From Sanguibacter hominis ATCC BAA-789 (GTDB lineage: Bacteria; Actinomycetota; Actinomycetes; Actinomycetales; Cellulomonadaceae): DNA of 64,000 nt. Position 1 is the first letter of the stretch, and each line of letters starts with the position of its first letter. The notes under the pieces are model-generated. The model did no database searches, was not told the origin of the DNA, and worked only from the letters and a program-made list of their open reading frames with translations. The stretch lies in NCBI RefSeq assembly GCF_012396185.1, contig NZ_JAAXOW010000001.1, forward strand, positions 1,116,001 through 1,180,000, given 5' to 3'. Of this stretch, positions 26,001 through 33,418 are shown piece after piece. The translations under genes were made by a program, and so were the position numbers.

Positions 26001-27072
26001 CGTTGGTGAGGTCGTGGCGGGCGAGCGACAGGTCGGACGCGTCGTTGCGGTGCGTCTCGCGCTGCGTGACGTCGATGACGGCACGCAGCGTGCCGGAGAC
26101 TGCGACGGCGTCGGTGCACGTCACGCGGAGCCCACCGACGTCGGCCTTGGTGACGCCTGCGGGGAGTCCGGCGGATGCGGCCGGTCCGGGGCTTCCCGTG
26201 ACCCAGCTCCAGGTGCCGCCGGAGCGGACGTACGCGTCGACCTGGACGGCGGTGCAGCCGGCCGGGGCGCTCACGGTGAAGGTGTCGAGGTCCTTGATCG
26301 CGAAGGGGTTGGAGGCGTGGAGGGTCGCCGCGCCGTCGGGCGCCTGGGCGGGCTCCTGGAGGACGAGCGCGTCCGCGGGGACGTTCGCAGCGTTCCGTCC
26401 GGTCACGGTGACGGTCGAGGCGGCTCCCACGGCGAACGGCTGGGTCGCGGGCGTCCAGGTCTTGCCGGGGACGACGTCGACGCTGATGGGCGCGGTCACG
26501 TGGATGGCCGCGCTGTCGGACGCAGGCTGGGAGTTGGTCGCGGTCACCTGGGCGGTGTTGGTCAGGTTCTCGTCGGTGCCCGGGGTGAGGTTCGTCGGGA
26601 CGGCCATCGTGAGGGCTGCCGTGAACGTCTGGCCGGACTGGATGCCGACGCCGGTCGGGCTGACGGTCGGCTGCGTGAACCGGACGCGGAGCGCCGTGTC
26701 CGCCTTGATGACGGCGGGCGCGGTGGCCGACGTCGCGCCGTCCGAGGTCCACTCGGTGACATACGTGAGGCTCGGGTCGGGGCTGCGCAGCTCGACGTTC
26801 TTCAGCTCGTGCCCGGCGAAGACGCCGAGCGCGTCGCTCAGCTCGGCGTCGAGGCAGGACGCCTCGGAGCACGTGACCTGGATGCGGAACGTGTAGCTGT
26901 CGCCAGCGACGTTCTCGACCCGGTCGACGGTCTTGGTGAGCTGCAGGTACTCGTTGCTCGCGGCGGCGGCCGGGAGCGCTCCGAGGGACACCGTGAGGAC
27001 GGTGGCGAGGAACGCCGCGACGGCGGCGACCGCTCGGCGGGCGCGGTGCGGACGACTGGCTGCAGGCAACAC
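20098..27072 (-). CDS. Giant LPVTG-anchored surface protein with repeated isopeptide-type domains
   Basis: The 2324-residue protein has a signal peptide (residues 1-38, Arg-rich then Ala/Leu/Val-rich, ending AAAA) and a C-terminal sorting signal: LPVTG near 2288, a hydrophobic helix and RRRRGSHQV. A sortase is expected to attach it to peptidoglycan. The N-terminal three quarters is a series of DUF11-like beta-sandwich modules with repeated T-N-T-A and D-x-D patterns. The last ~500 residues before the anchor hold four DUF5979-like repeats (each starting like LTVTKxVDG or LLVRKDVTG and ending near TNTF/TNAF). An Asp/Pro-rich spacer precedes LPVTG. Such proteins are adhesins or stalk proteins. 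It starts at GTG 27072. Confidence 0.9.
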   Translation of the reverse strand: MLPAASRPHRARRAVAAVAAFLATVLTVSLGALPAAAASNEYLQLTKTVDRVENVAGDSYTFRIQVTCSEASCLDAELSDALGVFAGHELKNVELRSPDPSLTYVTEWTSDGATSATAPAVIKADTALRVRFTQPTVSPTGVGIQSGQTFTAALTMAVPTNLTPGTDENLTNTAQVTATNSQPASDSAAIHVTAPISVDVVPGKTWTPATQPFAVGAASTVTVTGRNAANVPADALVLQEPAQAPDGAATLHASNPFAIKDLDTFTVSAPAGCTAVQVDAYVRSGGTWSWVTGSPGPAASAGLPAGVTKADVGGLRVTCTDAVAVSGTLRAVIDVTQRETHRNDASDLSLARHDLTNVASAAVTVAGRPTVSKTATAPHAVVPANLATTITKSFAPARISAGQSSTLTLTAAQLSDVAVRELRITDLGFFDTKVQFGGLKSAPGWPTGATDAKAVYHFSDGSTADVVFPEGATPATPAPPAGTHVTGFEIVFTGSITPNADPARVVVAVDTPEGSVTDAVTHTNTATSTITATNGRTTQAQDDDTLTVVPAAIDVTLTKTVAPAGPLRPGDRAVVSLRSDLAVSSSYVTADTLTIADAWAGGAGEFWNGFNLVSLAPTQIPANTAVQVEVQTALGTWTTVHTAPAVAAASLLSLTGAQFTSGGASLSDVTGVRLVLENTQGFEESVTVIPYLVTTARSALRTGGPLPAAALANAATAGAEGETEAGTPLSDTDGKGVNVAVEPSPPGTGDVAIQKAWSDATVSAQSGQTRTTTLSWRVSNGLETVTISDPADPAGPVAASVADAFNLQRIEPRTFSTTPFTNGWYLKYDTVTAVELYIGGTWQAVTPPLGGWMSSTGFTGHTLTAAQRRDATGARLVLAENVPARTAAATDAGYDPYAPAVGDGVASSTTDRTFVLTWQVREVRRSASNAWVTGTATYNHTTPGVVRNTAGIDGQPIGGGAPVTDSDHDDITIVDAVPLVRIEKTVTPAGELLVPPTGTAAASYPTRSFTVTAWNDSVARASYLRITDPACSGVDVAPCHLADALADPFAASVDWLAPGGQESVFDRFDLTRVTMTVTRPTEVDNSTSVAWLLRYDPATGDLTSSSMSVTQLLAATPAQLADVVGVSVTMQGTDPTTTGGTISAGNKVALTLETRLRTHVRSTGDPQELRAGKAHPVDNHGYAQSYDPVLAPTVVAAGTATASVPLSGGAIDVTASKSVSPTTIAAPARTTPVTVTLGATQGTSTISPAEVRLTDDIVTAPQFWDEFDLVGLGTITLPNGADRVRVDVHGPFGAGGASEWRTGTAATAAAVTLPVTGADVSRATGIRFVFSKADGTFFSSQLPASGWSGAARFTVRLRDTTRSAGRPVAIAGADRTVPNTVTAIADRLTGEASDERAAAALLTLTEGTRRLAVDKLANEGTRTVDVGRAVPWDLTFRNAGTGFLTVTELRDTLPTSLLWTGEAPVVTADPDGLMSDDVTIVQDGQDLVLTWPATGRTLKPGETVTVRVLLELQAGLTASQQAINTMTVRTAETLAACTPLVGSRPVTGAWAADRTTCGVSDHVSPTGGPNLFTVKGVRGAVTGAATPEGQECTPLLAATGGSYYRTPCIARSVVGGTDHWVLRAINGGTTNVEQLTIFDPLASADDTMIISGADRGSSYRPRLVPGSLDVSAPAGATVRTEVTTTPTACADTWSGLLTGAVCEQSGEMWTEVAPTTEWDRVTGLRVSVDLRTTGARALQPGAFVDVTFQTVNALADSTFADGVPASPAADDVVAWNQFGVKYRDEGQTAWKKISPAKMGVQVLTGPLLVRKDVTGPAAAFAPGSFTADVSCTLGGAELDLGPMPVVLDDAGDHEHQIDGIPVGAQCAVEETGALGAFGETIRSAGATVTITADATGGVVPAAQVATLTNTYAYSGLSVTKVVDTKADRGVATTFSFELSCTAAVSGTPVLFGGDPTLRFDLAGGDTYTVPAGTIPARAECELAEVSDGDADSVVVVGDGVTVTGTGTADVAIGVTPNAVTVTNAFDAGILAVTKKVDGAAAEHGTGPFGFTARCTYRGANVLDEKFDLVGGATRTFGTFPAGTTCVVAEVTKGGATRTALAPADGTVLIEAPQPGETVSTATVRATNTFDETSLTVVKTIEGDLSAPGANGPFVVELACTLERDGTTSPVAVPGGAERTLRAPSLTTTYEHLPVGATCVLTETGTGGATSTRADVVVGGSVAAATGTTIPVDGLSTTTAPGEAEVQLVNHFDSITKDPQGGPDEPVAGGDDPDDPDDPADETRPPARLPVTGAQIASLAALAALLLGAGGYLVSVRRRRGSHQV

Positions 27073-27108
27073 GAAGACTCCCAGAAGAGGTGTGGATTCC
27101 GGGAGAGA

Positions 27109-27120
27109 CTAAGGACTTAG
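27109..27120 (-). promoter_or_regulatory. Perfect inverted repeat upstream of the giant surface-protein gene
   Basis: CTAAG-GA-CTTAG lies 37 bp before the GTG start, in the gap downstream of the AraC gene. The neighbouring TAGTCT (minus strand) could be the -10 element. It might be an operator. AraC-type proteins usually bind direct repeats, so another factor is as likely. Confidence 0.4.
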
Positions 27121-27227
27121 GGCCCTCTGCCTGGGGTGGCGTGCACTCTGCGTCAGGTGGCGGTGCACTCTGGAGCCGGGTGATTCGCGTCATGGTCCCG
27201 TGGGGACGCCCTGCTCGCGGGACCAGG

Positions 27228-28259
27228 TCAGGCCTGGCGAAGGTTCGCGTGGGGAGCCCCCGCGGCCGCGAGCGCCTGCGCACGGTACGCGCTCGGTGGG
27301 ACGCCGTAGCGTTCCCGGAACACGCGCGTGAGCTGCTCGGCGCTCGAGAACCCGGTGGTCTTCGCGACGCGACGCACGGTGATGCTCGCGTCCGGGCTCG
27401 CGAGGATCTCGGCGGCGTGGTTGAGACGGATGCGGCGGAGCTCGCTCGCGAACGTGTCGGCGGCGCCGTCGTACTGCGCGAAGAGGTGGCGCCTGCTGAT
27501 GCGCAGGTCGCGGGCGATCTCGCTCGCATCGAGGTTCGCTTCGTGGTGCCGCGCGAGGAGCTGCTCGCGGATGCGTGCGCGCAGGTTGGTGGAGTCACGC
27601 TGGCTGTGGTCGATCGCGGCGGCGACCGTCGCGTTGACGAGCTCTTCGAGCGCGCGGCCGGCGGCGGCGGCCAGATGGGTGTCCGACGGCGTGAGCAGCT
27701 CGGACGCGAGCGCCAGCATCGCGGGGGCGAGCGGCGCGTCGTGGACGGCGATGTCGGAGGTGCGCAGCACTGGTCCGGTGAGCTGGCCGAAGACGCGGGT
27801 CGTGATGAGGATCGTCATCCGGCGGCAGTGGTCGGACTGCCACTCGATCCGGTGGTCTCCCTGCGGGGGATGGATGATCAGGGCGCCCGGCCCGAGCTGC
27901 TCGCGCTGGTCCCCCTGCACGAGGACGGCGGCACCTTCGACGAGGATGTCCATCGCGGCGATGCGCACGCCCGAGGGGACGGGAACGCCTTCCCGCCGGA
28001 ACTGCATGGTGTACGGGCCGCCCTCGTACTCCATGACGACGACGCGACCCTCGACGACCGTCGTCGTCACTCCGCGGGCGCGCGCCGGGTCGGGGAAGCT
28101 GGTCTCCCATCCGAGCGGCGTCAGGAGCATCGCGATCTCGGCGGCGCCGACGTCGCGACGCCCGACGGGGAGCATCTTCGCGATCCAGGCGAGGACCTCT
28201 TCCGTCGACCGGTCCTGGCGCTGCAGCACAGCGCCGGGGATCGTGTCGACGGAGGTCAT
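27228..28259 (-). CDS. AraC-family transcriptional regulator
   Basis: The 343-residue protein has an N-terminal cupin-type sensor domain (residues ~40-170, with an AraC_binding_2-like fold around GPYTMQFRREGVPV and HPPQGDHRIEW). The C-terminal pair of helix-turn-helix motifs lies at about residues 235-325 (LDASEIARDLRISRRHLF, then SITVRRVAKTTGFSSAEQLTRVF and YGVPPSAYR). It lies 155 bp upstream of the giant surface-protein gene on the same strand and may control it. This is inferred from position. Its ligand is unknown. Confidence 0.9.
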   Translation of the reverse strand: MTSVDTIPGAVLQRQDRSTEEVLAWIAKMLPVGRRDVGAAEIAMLLTPLGWETSFPDPARARGVTTTVVEGRVVVMEYEGGPYTMQFRREGVPVPSGVRIAAMDILVEGAAVLVQGDQREQLGPGALIIHPPQGDHRIEWQSDHCRRMTILITTRVFGQLTGPVLRTSDIAVHDAPLAPAMLALASELLTPSDTHLAAAAGRALEELVNATVAAAIDHSQRDSTNLRARIREQLLARHHEANLDASEIARDLRISRRHLFAQYDGAADTFASELRRIRLNHAAEILASPDASITVRRVAKTTGFSSAEQLTRVFRERYGVPPSAYRAQALAAAGAPHANLRQA

Positions 28260-28357
28260 CTGCGCAGGTTATCGGGGATCCTCAGGGTCTCGACGGCCGC
28301 ATTTCCCGGTTGGTCCGGTATGCCTGAGGGGGTATCGCCCAGGCCGGGTGTGACGTG

Positions 28358-28573
28358 CTACGCGAACGCCCCCGGAAGCTCGCAGACGCCGTCGACGCAC
28401 GCCGCGCCGGCGTCGCCGAGCATCGCGAGGCCTGTGGCCGCGGGTGCCGGCGCGCTGCCGGGCACGGCAGGCGACGGCTGGGCGACGGGGAACGCGGCGA
28501 GGATCGACACGGTGTCCGCGGCGGCGGGGGCGGCGGCGGTAGCGACCTCGCCGCCGGTCACGTCCGCGCTCAC
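28358..28573 (-). CDS. 71-residue small protein coupled to the DsbA/FrnE gene
   Basis: The GTG start overlaps the TGA of the upstream oxidoreductase gene (GTGA), so translation is coupled. The product is Ala- and Pro-rich and ends ACVDGVCELPGAFA, a CX4C pair that could be a disulfide or substrate site for the thioredoxin-fold partner. There is no TM segment and no known family. The coupling to an oxidoreductase suggests it is a real gene and perhaps its substrate or helper. Confidence 0.55.
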   Translation of the reverse strand: MSADVTGGEVATAAAPAAADTVSILAAFPVAQPSPAVPGSAPAPAATGLAMLGDAGAACVDGVCELPGAFA

Positions 28574-29259
28574 TCGGCTGCTCCGACGCGCTCGGCGACG
28601 ACCTGCTCGAGGACCTGCGCGAACACCTCGGGAGCCTGCGCGCCCGAGACGCCGTAGCGTCCGTCGACCACGTAGAACGGCACCCCGGTGATGCCGAGCT
28701 GGCGGCCCTGGGCGATGTCGGCGTCGACGGCGTCGGCGTGGCGACGGTCGGCGAGGGCGGCGGTGACGTCGTCGGCGTCGAGCCCGACCTCGGCGGCGAG
28801 ACGCGCGAGCGTCTCCGGCTCCGCGATGTGCTCACCTTCGGTGAAGTAGGCGGCGAAGAGACGCTCGAGCATCTCCTGCTGCAGGCCGACGGCCTTGGCG
28901 TGGTGGAGCAGCTCGTGGGCGCGCAGCGTCTTGGTGTGGCGCAGGCGGTCGAAGCGGAACTCGACGCCCTCGGCTGCGGCCATCTGCGTCATCTGCGCGA
29001 GCATCTGCTCGACCTGCGCGAGCGGCATGCCCTTGTGGTGCGCGAGGAAGTCGACCTCGGTGCCGTCGAAGTCCTCGGGGGTGTCGGGGGCGAGCTCGTA
29101 CGAGTGGTACTCGATCTCGACGGGCACGGCGCCGCCGCTCGCGGCGAACTGCTCGAGCCCTGCGGCGAGGCGGTGCTTGCCGACGTAGCACCAGGGGCAC
29201 GCGACGTCCGACCAGACGTCGATCTTCAGGGGGGCGGGGGCGTTCGCGTCCGTGTTCAC
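28570..29259 (-). CDS. DsbA/FrnE-like thioredoxin-fold oxidoreductase
   Basis: The thioredoxin-type active site CPWC follows KIDVWSDVA, the FrnE/DsbA2 signature. A long helical insert follows (about residues 40-170), then a C-terminal cis-Pro region GITGVPFYVVDGRYGVSGAQ, in which VP is the conserved cis-Pro loop. It catalyses dithiol/disulfide exchange, probably in the cytoplasm since no signal peptide is seen. The start is uncertain: GTG 29259 lies just before the conserved domain. A TTG at 29301 would add 14 residues. It is followed by the coupled 71-residue gene. Confidence 0.85.
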   Translation of the reverse strand: MNTDANAPAPLKIDVWSDVACPWCYVGKHRLAAGLEQFAASGGAVPVEIEYHSYELAPDTPEDFDGTEVDFLAHHKGMPLAQVEQMLAQMTQMAAAEGVEFRFDRLRHTKTLRAHELLHHAKAVGLQQEMLERLFAAYFTEGEHIAEPETLARLAAEVGLDADDVTAALADRRHADAVDADIAQGRQLGITGVPFYVVDGRYGVSGAQAPEVFAQVLEQVVAERVGAAE

Positions 29260-29390
29260 ACTGTGCTGAACAACGGAAGACGCCGTGTATTCCGATGACA
29301 AGGGTCCTGCGGCCTACGGGAGCGGTCGCGGCGCTCCGCGTCGCGACATACGTTGTGCCCGGCTATCGGCAGCGAGGGGTAGGGGCGGGT

Positions 29391-31037
29391 ATGGCACGGG
29401 CACGGTGGGTCTCGGTAGTGGTGGCGGCGGCTGTCGCCCTCACCTTGGGCGGTGTCTCGCCCGCAGGCGCGGCGCCTGGGCGGGCAGTGGCGCCTGCTGA
29501 GGTGCAGTTCCCGACGCCGGAAGCGGCGCCTCGCGCGGCCGGCGCTGTGGCGGTGGGCGCTGGGGTGGTCGGCTCGGCGGTCGCGGCGTCGGCGTTCTCG
29601 GACGGGCTGCTGCGCAGGACGGTGACGATCGCGGACCCGCGCGAGTCGGCGTCGCCGAGCGCCGCGCAGCGGGTCACGAAGGTGGTCGCCACACAGGATC
29701 TCGTCGCGCAGCGGCTGCACGCGTCCGTGACGTTCGCAGCCGCGCCGACGTCGGCGGCCCGCGCGGTGGTCATCGTGTGGCTCGGCGAATGGGACGGGTC
29801 GTCGTGCGTGCCCCGTGCCGCTCTCGGTGTGGAGTCCCAGCCGGGCGGCGCGGCCTCTGGTGCCCACATCGGTGCGGCGGGTTCGGTGACGGGGTCCTTC
29901 GGTGTCTCGCGTGCTGACCGCGGCGCGAACGTGACGTTGACCTCGTCGGCTGCGGGGACGTTCCGCAACGCGGACCTGGAGTGCGGGTTTGCGACCGTGC
30001 AGAGCACGGACGGCGCCACCCGGTACCAGTCGTTCTACGCGGAAGGCATGGACGAGGTCTACAAGCCGGTGCTCGGCATGACCGGCGGCGAGCCGGTCCA
30101 GGGCGCACGAGCGGGCAAGTGGACGACGCTGCGCCTCGACGTGCGCAACTCCGGGCGAGGTGCGGCGAAGAACGTCCGGATCAGCGCCAAGGGCGCGAGC
30201 ATGACCATCAAGAATGCGAGCCGTTCGCTCGGCACGATCGAGGACCGCAGCACGAAGTACGGCGTGGTCTACAAGGTGAAGCTCAAGGGCGCGAAGTCCC
30301 GCAAGATCACCTTCACGGTGACAGCCGACGGCGGCTACAAGGCGACGAAGTCGTTCACGATCGCGCGCACACCGGCGCCGAAGAAGTACACGTCCCTCGC
30401 GGGGCGCTTCTTCTGGGGCTATCAGCCGACGAACGTCGGCTCGTACTCCGGCTGGGACAACACGACGATGTGGTTTGTCGACAAGAAGTGGGTGTACGTC
30501 GGGGACGCGAAGGGTCGCACCCCGAAGTGCCGCACGACCACGAAGACGTGCAAGCGGTACTCGTATGACGCGCGCCGCGGCGTCGCAAAGATCGGCAAGC
30601 AGAAGTTCACGGTGAGGACGACGGGGTACTCGTATCGGGTGGCCAAGGGCGAGCAGAAGTCGAGCTTCTCCCCGGCGACGCTGCCGAAGAAGGGCGCGCG
30701 GTTCACAGCGGACCTGGTGCACCAGAACTGGTCGGGATACTGCCTGCTCTCGTGCACCTCGTGGACGGAGCGGCTCACTCTCGCGAAGAACGGCCGTTTC
30801 GTGTGGGCGCGCACGTCGATCGGCAGCTGGCCGGGCATCGGCCAGTACTGGAGCTCGGCACCGCCGGCGAACCGCGGGACGTACAAGGTGGTGAAGAAGG
30901 GCGTCGTCGAGCTGCGGTACGCGAACGGCAAGAAGGAGCGCATGTCGATCGCGATCGAGCATGACGTGCGCGGCAAGCCCTCGCCTGCGGGTGCGGGCGT
31001 GGTGCTCGGGCTGACGAACTTCTACTTCCAGGACTGA
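29391..31037 (+). CDS. Secreted protein of unknown function, 548 residues
   Basis: The start ATG 29391 follows AGGGGCGGG. A signal peptide follows (MARARWVSVVVAAAVAL, cleavage near AGAAP). The mature part is Ala- and Val-rich at first, then holds a beta-sandwich-like middle around RLDVRNSGRGAAKNVRISAK, which resembles CARDB/NEW3-like repeats in which a beta sandwich with Lys/Gly turns carries a ligand surface. The last third is Lys-, Tyr- and Trp-rich with repeated G-K-W/Y patterns (RFFWGYQPTNVGSYSGW). No enzymatic motif is seen. A terminator hairpin follows. It is likely cell-surface or extracellular. Confidence 0.7.
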   Translation: MARARWVSVVVAAAVALTLGGVSPAGAAPGRAVAPAEVQFPTPEAAPRAAGAVAVGAGVVGSAVAASAFSDGLLRRTVTIADPRESASPSAAQRVTKVVATQDLVAQRLHASVTFAAAPTSAARAVVIVWLGEWDGSSCVPRAALGVESQPGGAASGAHIGAAGSVTGSFGVSRADRGANVTLTSSAAGTFRNADLECGFATVQSTDGATRYQSFYAEGMDEVYKPVLGMTGGEPVQGARAGKWTTLRLDVRNSGRGAAKNVRISAKGASMTIKNASRSLGTIEDRSTKYGVVYKVKLKGAKSRKITFTVTADGGYKATKSFTIARTPAPKKYTSLAGRFFWGYQPTNVGSYSGWDNTTMWFVDKKWVYVGDAKGRTPKCRTTTKTCKRYSYDARRGVAKIGKQKFTVRTTGYSYRVAKGEQKSSFSPATLPKKGARFTADLVHQNWSGYCLLSCTSWTERLTLAKNGRFVWARTSIGSWPGIGQYWSSAPPANRGTYKVVKKGVVELRYANGKKERMSIAIEHDVRGKPSPAGAGVVLGLTNFYFQD

Positions 31038-31046
31038 ACGCTGCGA

Positions 31047-31083
31047 CCCACGCCTGCTCGCGCAGTCCTCGAGCGGGCGTGGG
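31047..31083 (+). terminator. Terminator hairpin after the secreted-protein gene
   Basis: The stem CCCACGCCTGCTCG pairs with CGAGCGGGCGTGGG through one G-T wobble. The loop is about 9 nt. It starts 9 bp after the stop codon. Confidence 0.75.
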
Positions 31084-31119
31084 CGAGCGAGTGCCGTGCC
31101 GCTGCGGCAGCCTGGGACC

Positions 31120-31965
31120 ATGACCGCCGACGTCGTCGCCCGCGACCATCCCTACGTCGGTCTGCTGGCCGCCGCGGGAGTATCGGCGTCGGCCGTGCTG
31201 CTGTTCGGTGTCCATGCCCGCCCGCTCGGGCACGTCGTGCTCGTGGTCGCGCTGGCGCTCGGGTTCGCGGCGGGACGTGAGCTCGGCAAGGACCTGCTGC
31301 TGATCGGGTCGGGGCTGACGATCATCTCGACGACGTCGGTCGAGGCGGACCTGGACTGGGGGCCGTTCCTGCGGATCGGTGCGGTGCTGCTGCTCGCGGT
31401 GGCGGTGCCGTTCGCTGTGGACAGGTGGGTGTACGGGCGGCGGGCGATCCGCTTCCCGTGGCGCACGGGTGAGCGGTGGCCGACGGTCGACAAGTGGTAC
31501 ATGGTCGCCGTGCCCGTGATCGGCTGGCTGGTGCTGCCCTGGTACTTCATCCGCTCGGGCGCGTACGTGAACTGGCCGTCGATCGACGACGCCGGCGAGA
31601 CGGCGCGCTTCTTCGTGGGCGTGAACGCGGTGGGCACGTGGGACGAGCTGTTCTTCATCTGCGTGTGCTTCGCGCTGCTGCTGCGGCACTTCCCGGTCTG
31701 GCAGGCGAACCTGCTGCAGGCGACGATCTTCGCGTCGTTCCTCTGGGAGCTCGGCTACCGCGAGTGGGGACCGCTGCTGACGTTCCCGTTCGCACTCATC
31801 CAGGGCACGATCTTCGCCCGCACCCGCTCCCTCACCCTCGTGCTGATCGTGCACCTGCTCTTCGACGCGATCGTCTTCATGGCGATCATGCACGCGCATG
31901 ACCCGGGGCGGTTCGACGTGTTTCCGCTCTCACAGCCTGACCTCTCGAGACCCATGAGGCCTTGA
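31120..31965 (+). CDS. CPBP-type (Abi) intramembrane protein
   Basis: The 281-residue protein has about seven hydrophobic helices. The pattern GTWDELFFICVCFALL and a later HLLFDAIVFM fits the CPBP/Abi family, where Glu and His residues in helices line an intramembrane metalloprotease site. The first Glu motif is D-E instead of the usual E-E, so enzymatic activity is uncertain. The ATG at 31120 is chosen over an upstream extension. In bacteria such proteins serve in bacteriocin self-immunity or prenyl-protein processing. The lower-GC island begins just after it. Confidence 0.65.
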   Translation: MTADVVARDHPYVGLLAAAGVSASAVLLFGVHARPLGHVVLVVALALGFAAGRELGKDLLLIGSGLTIISTTSVEADLDWGPFLRIGAVLLLAVAVPFAVDRWVYGRRAIRFPWRTGERWPTVDKWYMVAVPVIGWLVLPWYFIRSGAYVNWPSIDDAGETARFFVGVNAVGTWDELFFICVCFALLLRHFPVWQANLLQATIFASFLWELGYREWGPLLTFPFALIQGTIFARTRSLTLVLIVHLLFDAIVFMAIMHAHDPGRFDVFPLSQPDLSRPMRP

Positions 31966-32261
31966 GTGTCCAAATGCGCCCCTCGAGCCTCAGCAAACCG
32001 AGAGTGCATTACGGGCGACCGCTCGTCTGTTCGCCAGCCCGAAGAACTTCGGAAGCGCGGTCGGCTCTTGCGCCAAAGCTTGCACGGGCAAGCTGTACCT
32101 TCAATTAGACGCGCCGTCGCCCACCTCGATCCTGCACACGCCCTGACACGCGGCGCCCTCACGGCGGAACCAAGCGACGGGACCACTCGTGGTTCACGGC
32201 CGTGTTCACCGAAATACCCCCGACTCAGTTTGGCTCGACTGACAACGAAGCAATCCTCCGG
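31966..32261. other. Gene-free left edge of the accessory island
   Basis: About 296 bp between the CPBP gene and the first island gene. G+C drops visibly here. No tRNA gene, integrase or clear direct repeat was seen, only short out-of-frame ORFs. It may mark the left junction. Confidence 0.4.
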
Positions 32262-32549
32262 CTATGCGCCGACGTAGAACCGCACCGCCTCCCGGACTGC
32301 CTGCAACCCGCTGAGCGTTACAGTGCCGCCCCTTGACTCGAAATCCGGAACCCAAAGTTCTCCGGTGGACTCGACGATCGCCTGAGCCATCTGGGGCTTC
32401 GTAAGGTCGATCGAGAGTCCTAGCGCCAATTCCTCGTTCACCATGTCAAATATGGCGCGAGGTTCGGTCGACCCAGTCGACATCTTCGGCACTTCACGTC
32501 CGAACGCGTCAGCAATTTCGCAAACGATGTCCTTCTTGCGTCGCCTCAC
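32262..32549 (-). CDS. Small protein at the end of the Z1 operon, possibly SAP-like DNA-binding
   Basis: The 95-residue protein starts at GTG inside the end of the preceding gene (GTGA overlap), as last gene of a four-gene operon. It is basic at the N-terminus (MRRRKK). A segment LTKPQMAQAIVESTG looks like the helix-turn-helix core of SAP-type DNA-binding modules, and SRGGTVTLSGLQAV ends the protein. It contains GSTEPRAIFDMVNEEL before that. I know no firm family. Size, base content and coupling suggest a targeting subunit or a small regulator of the neighbouring nuclease. Confidence 0.65.
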   Translation of the reverse strand: MRRRKKDIVCEIADAFGREVPKMSTGSTEPRAIFDMVNEELALGLSIDLTKPQMAQAIVESTGELWVPDFESRGGTVTLSGLQAVREAVRFYVGA

Positions 32550-33418
32550 AGCTCGCAGACCTCTTCCATGTATCCACGCAGTTCGGTCAGAGTTCCGTCA
32601 ACCCAATCATTGGCCATCTCATCGGCCCTAAGCGGATCGATGAGGCCAACTATACGAATACGATCGAGCACCATGTACTTGAGCGCGAGCTCATTCCAAG
32701 TGGTGCCGGGTGCTAGCGCGACTGGCGTGGCGAGAGCAGCCATTGCATCGACGTCCATCGCCAGCCAAGAGCTCCAAAGTCGCGTGTCTACGTCCATACC
32801 CTTCGCCAGGAGGTTTTCCTGGAGGGTGCACTGCACGAGCAAAACGGGGAAACCTGGCTTGCCGTCCGGAAATGGACGCCACGCAACTACGTCGACGCCT
32901 CCATCCTTGCGGCGTGGCTGCCGGTAGCCTTGCCCGACCTCTACGCCAATCGTGCGCGCGAGCCAGCGGATAGCTTGATCAAACTCTGGAGGCCTGCCAA
33001 CTTCAGATGGCCAGCCAAAGCGCAAAGCACGGCCAGCCTGCCCCCAAATCCCGGAGACGGCAGACGCCACTATGTTCTCAAAGATCACAGGCATCGCGTC
33101 GTCGGGGGCGGCGCTAATGTACTCCCGGACTGGATTGCCAGGCGCCATGAGCGCCGATGCCACGTAGGCAGACGCGCCTGCCGCTGGATGCGATCGAACT
33201 GCGAACTCATTCACATGAAACGGGTAGGCGTCGCCGAGAACTCCAGCTCGTCGAGACATTTCCCGGACCCCGGTACTCACCATCTGAGGCTCCAGACCGT
33301 GGCGCGCCTCAAAGTACTTGTTGAGCGGATCTATCCCGAGCGGTCGAGACCCCCGGACCAGGAGTACCGTCTCTATCCAGTCAGCTATACGGTCCCGTCC
33401 CCTGATTGTCATCGTCAC
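32546..33418 (-). CDS. Putative PD-(D/E)XK-type nuclease of the Z1/ParB operon
   Basis: The 290-residue protein starts GTG 33418, overlapping the ParB-like gene by 4 bp. The centre holds GGVDVVAWRPFPDGKPGF followed by a buried strand VLLVQCTLQ. This resembles restriction-endonuclease-like nucleases, where a conserved Asp in G-(V/I)-D and a Gln/Cys-x-Lys strand form the PD-(D/E)XK core. The Lys expected after QC is not at the standard spot (QCTLQENLLAKG), so it may be a variant or inactive site. There is no TM segment. The likely role is target DNA cleavage in a defence system, inferred from motif and context. Confidence 0.6.
   Translation of the reverse strand: MTMTIRGRDRIADWIETVLLVRGSRPLGIDPLNKYFEARHGLEPQMVSTGVREMSRRAGVLGDAYPFHVNEFAVRSHPAAGASAYVASALMAPGNPVREYISAAPDDAMPVIFENIVASAVSGIWGQAGRALRFGWPSEVGRPPEFDQAIRWLARTIGVEVGQGYRQPRRKDGGVDVVAWRPFPDGKPGFPVLLVQCTLQENLLAKGMDVDTRLWSSWLAMDVDAMAALATPVALAPGTTWNELALKYMVLDRIRIVGLIDPLRADEMANDWVDGTLTELRGYMEEVCEL

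Noticed and set aside
20074-27120. Long plus-strand ORFs opposite the giant surface protein
   Set aside because: Low-complexity Arg/Asp/Gly-rich shadows; the minus frame has signal peptide, repeats and LPVTG anchor.
31966-32261. tRNA gene as integration site of the island
   Set aside because: No cloverleaf or T-loop sequence could be found, and no integrase lies nearby.
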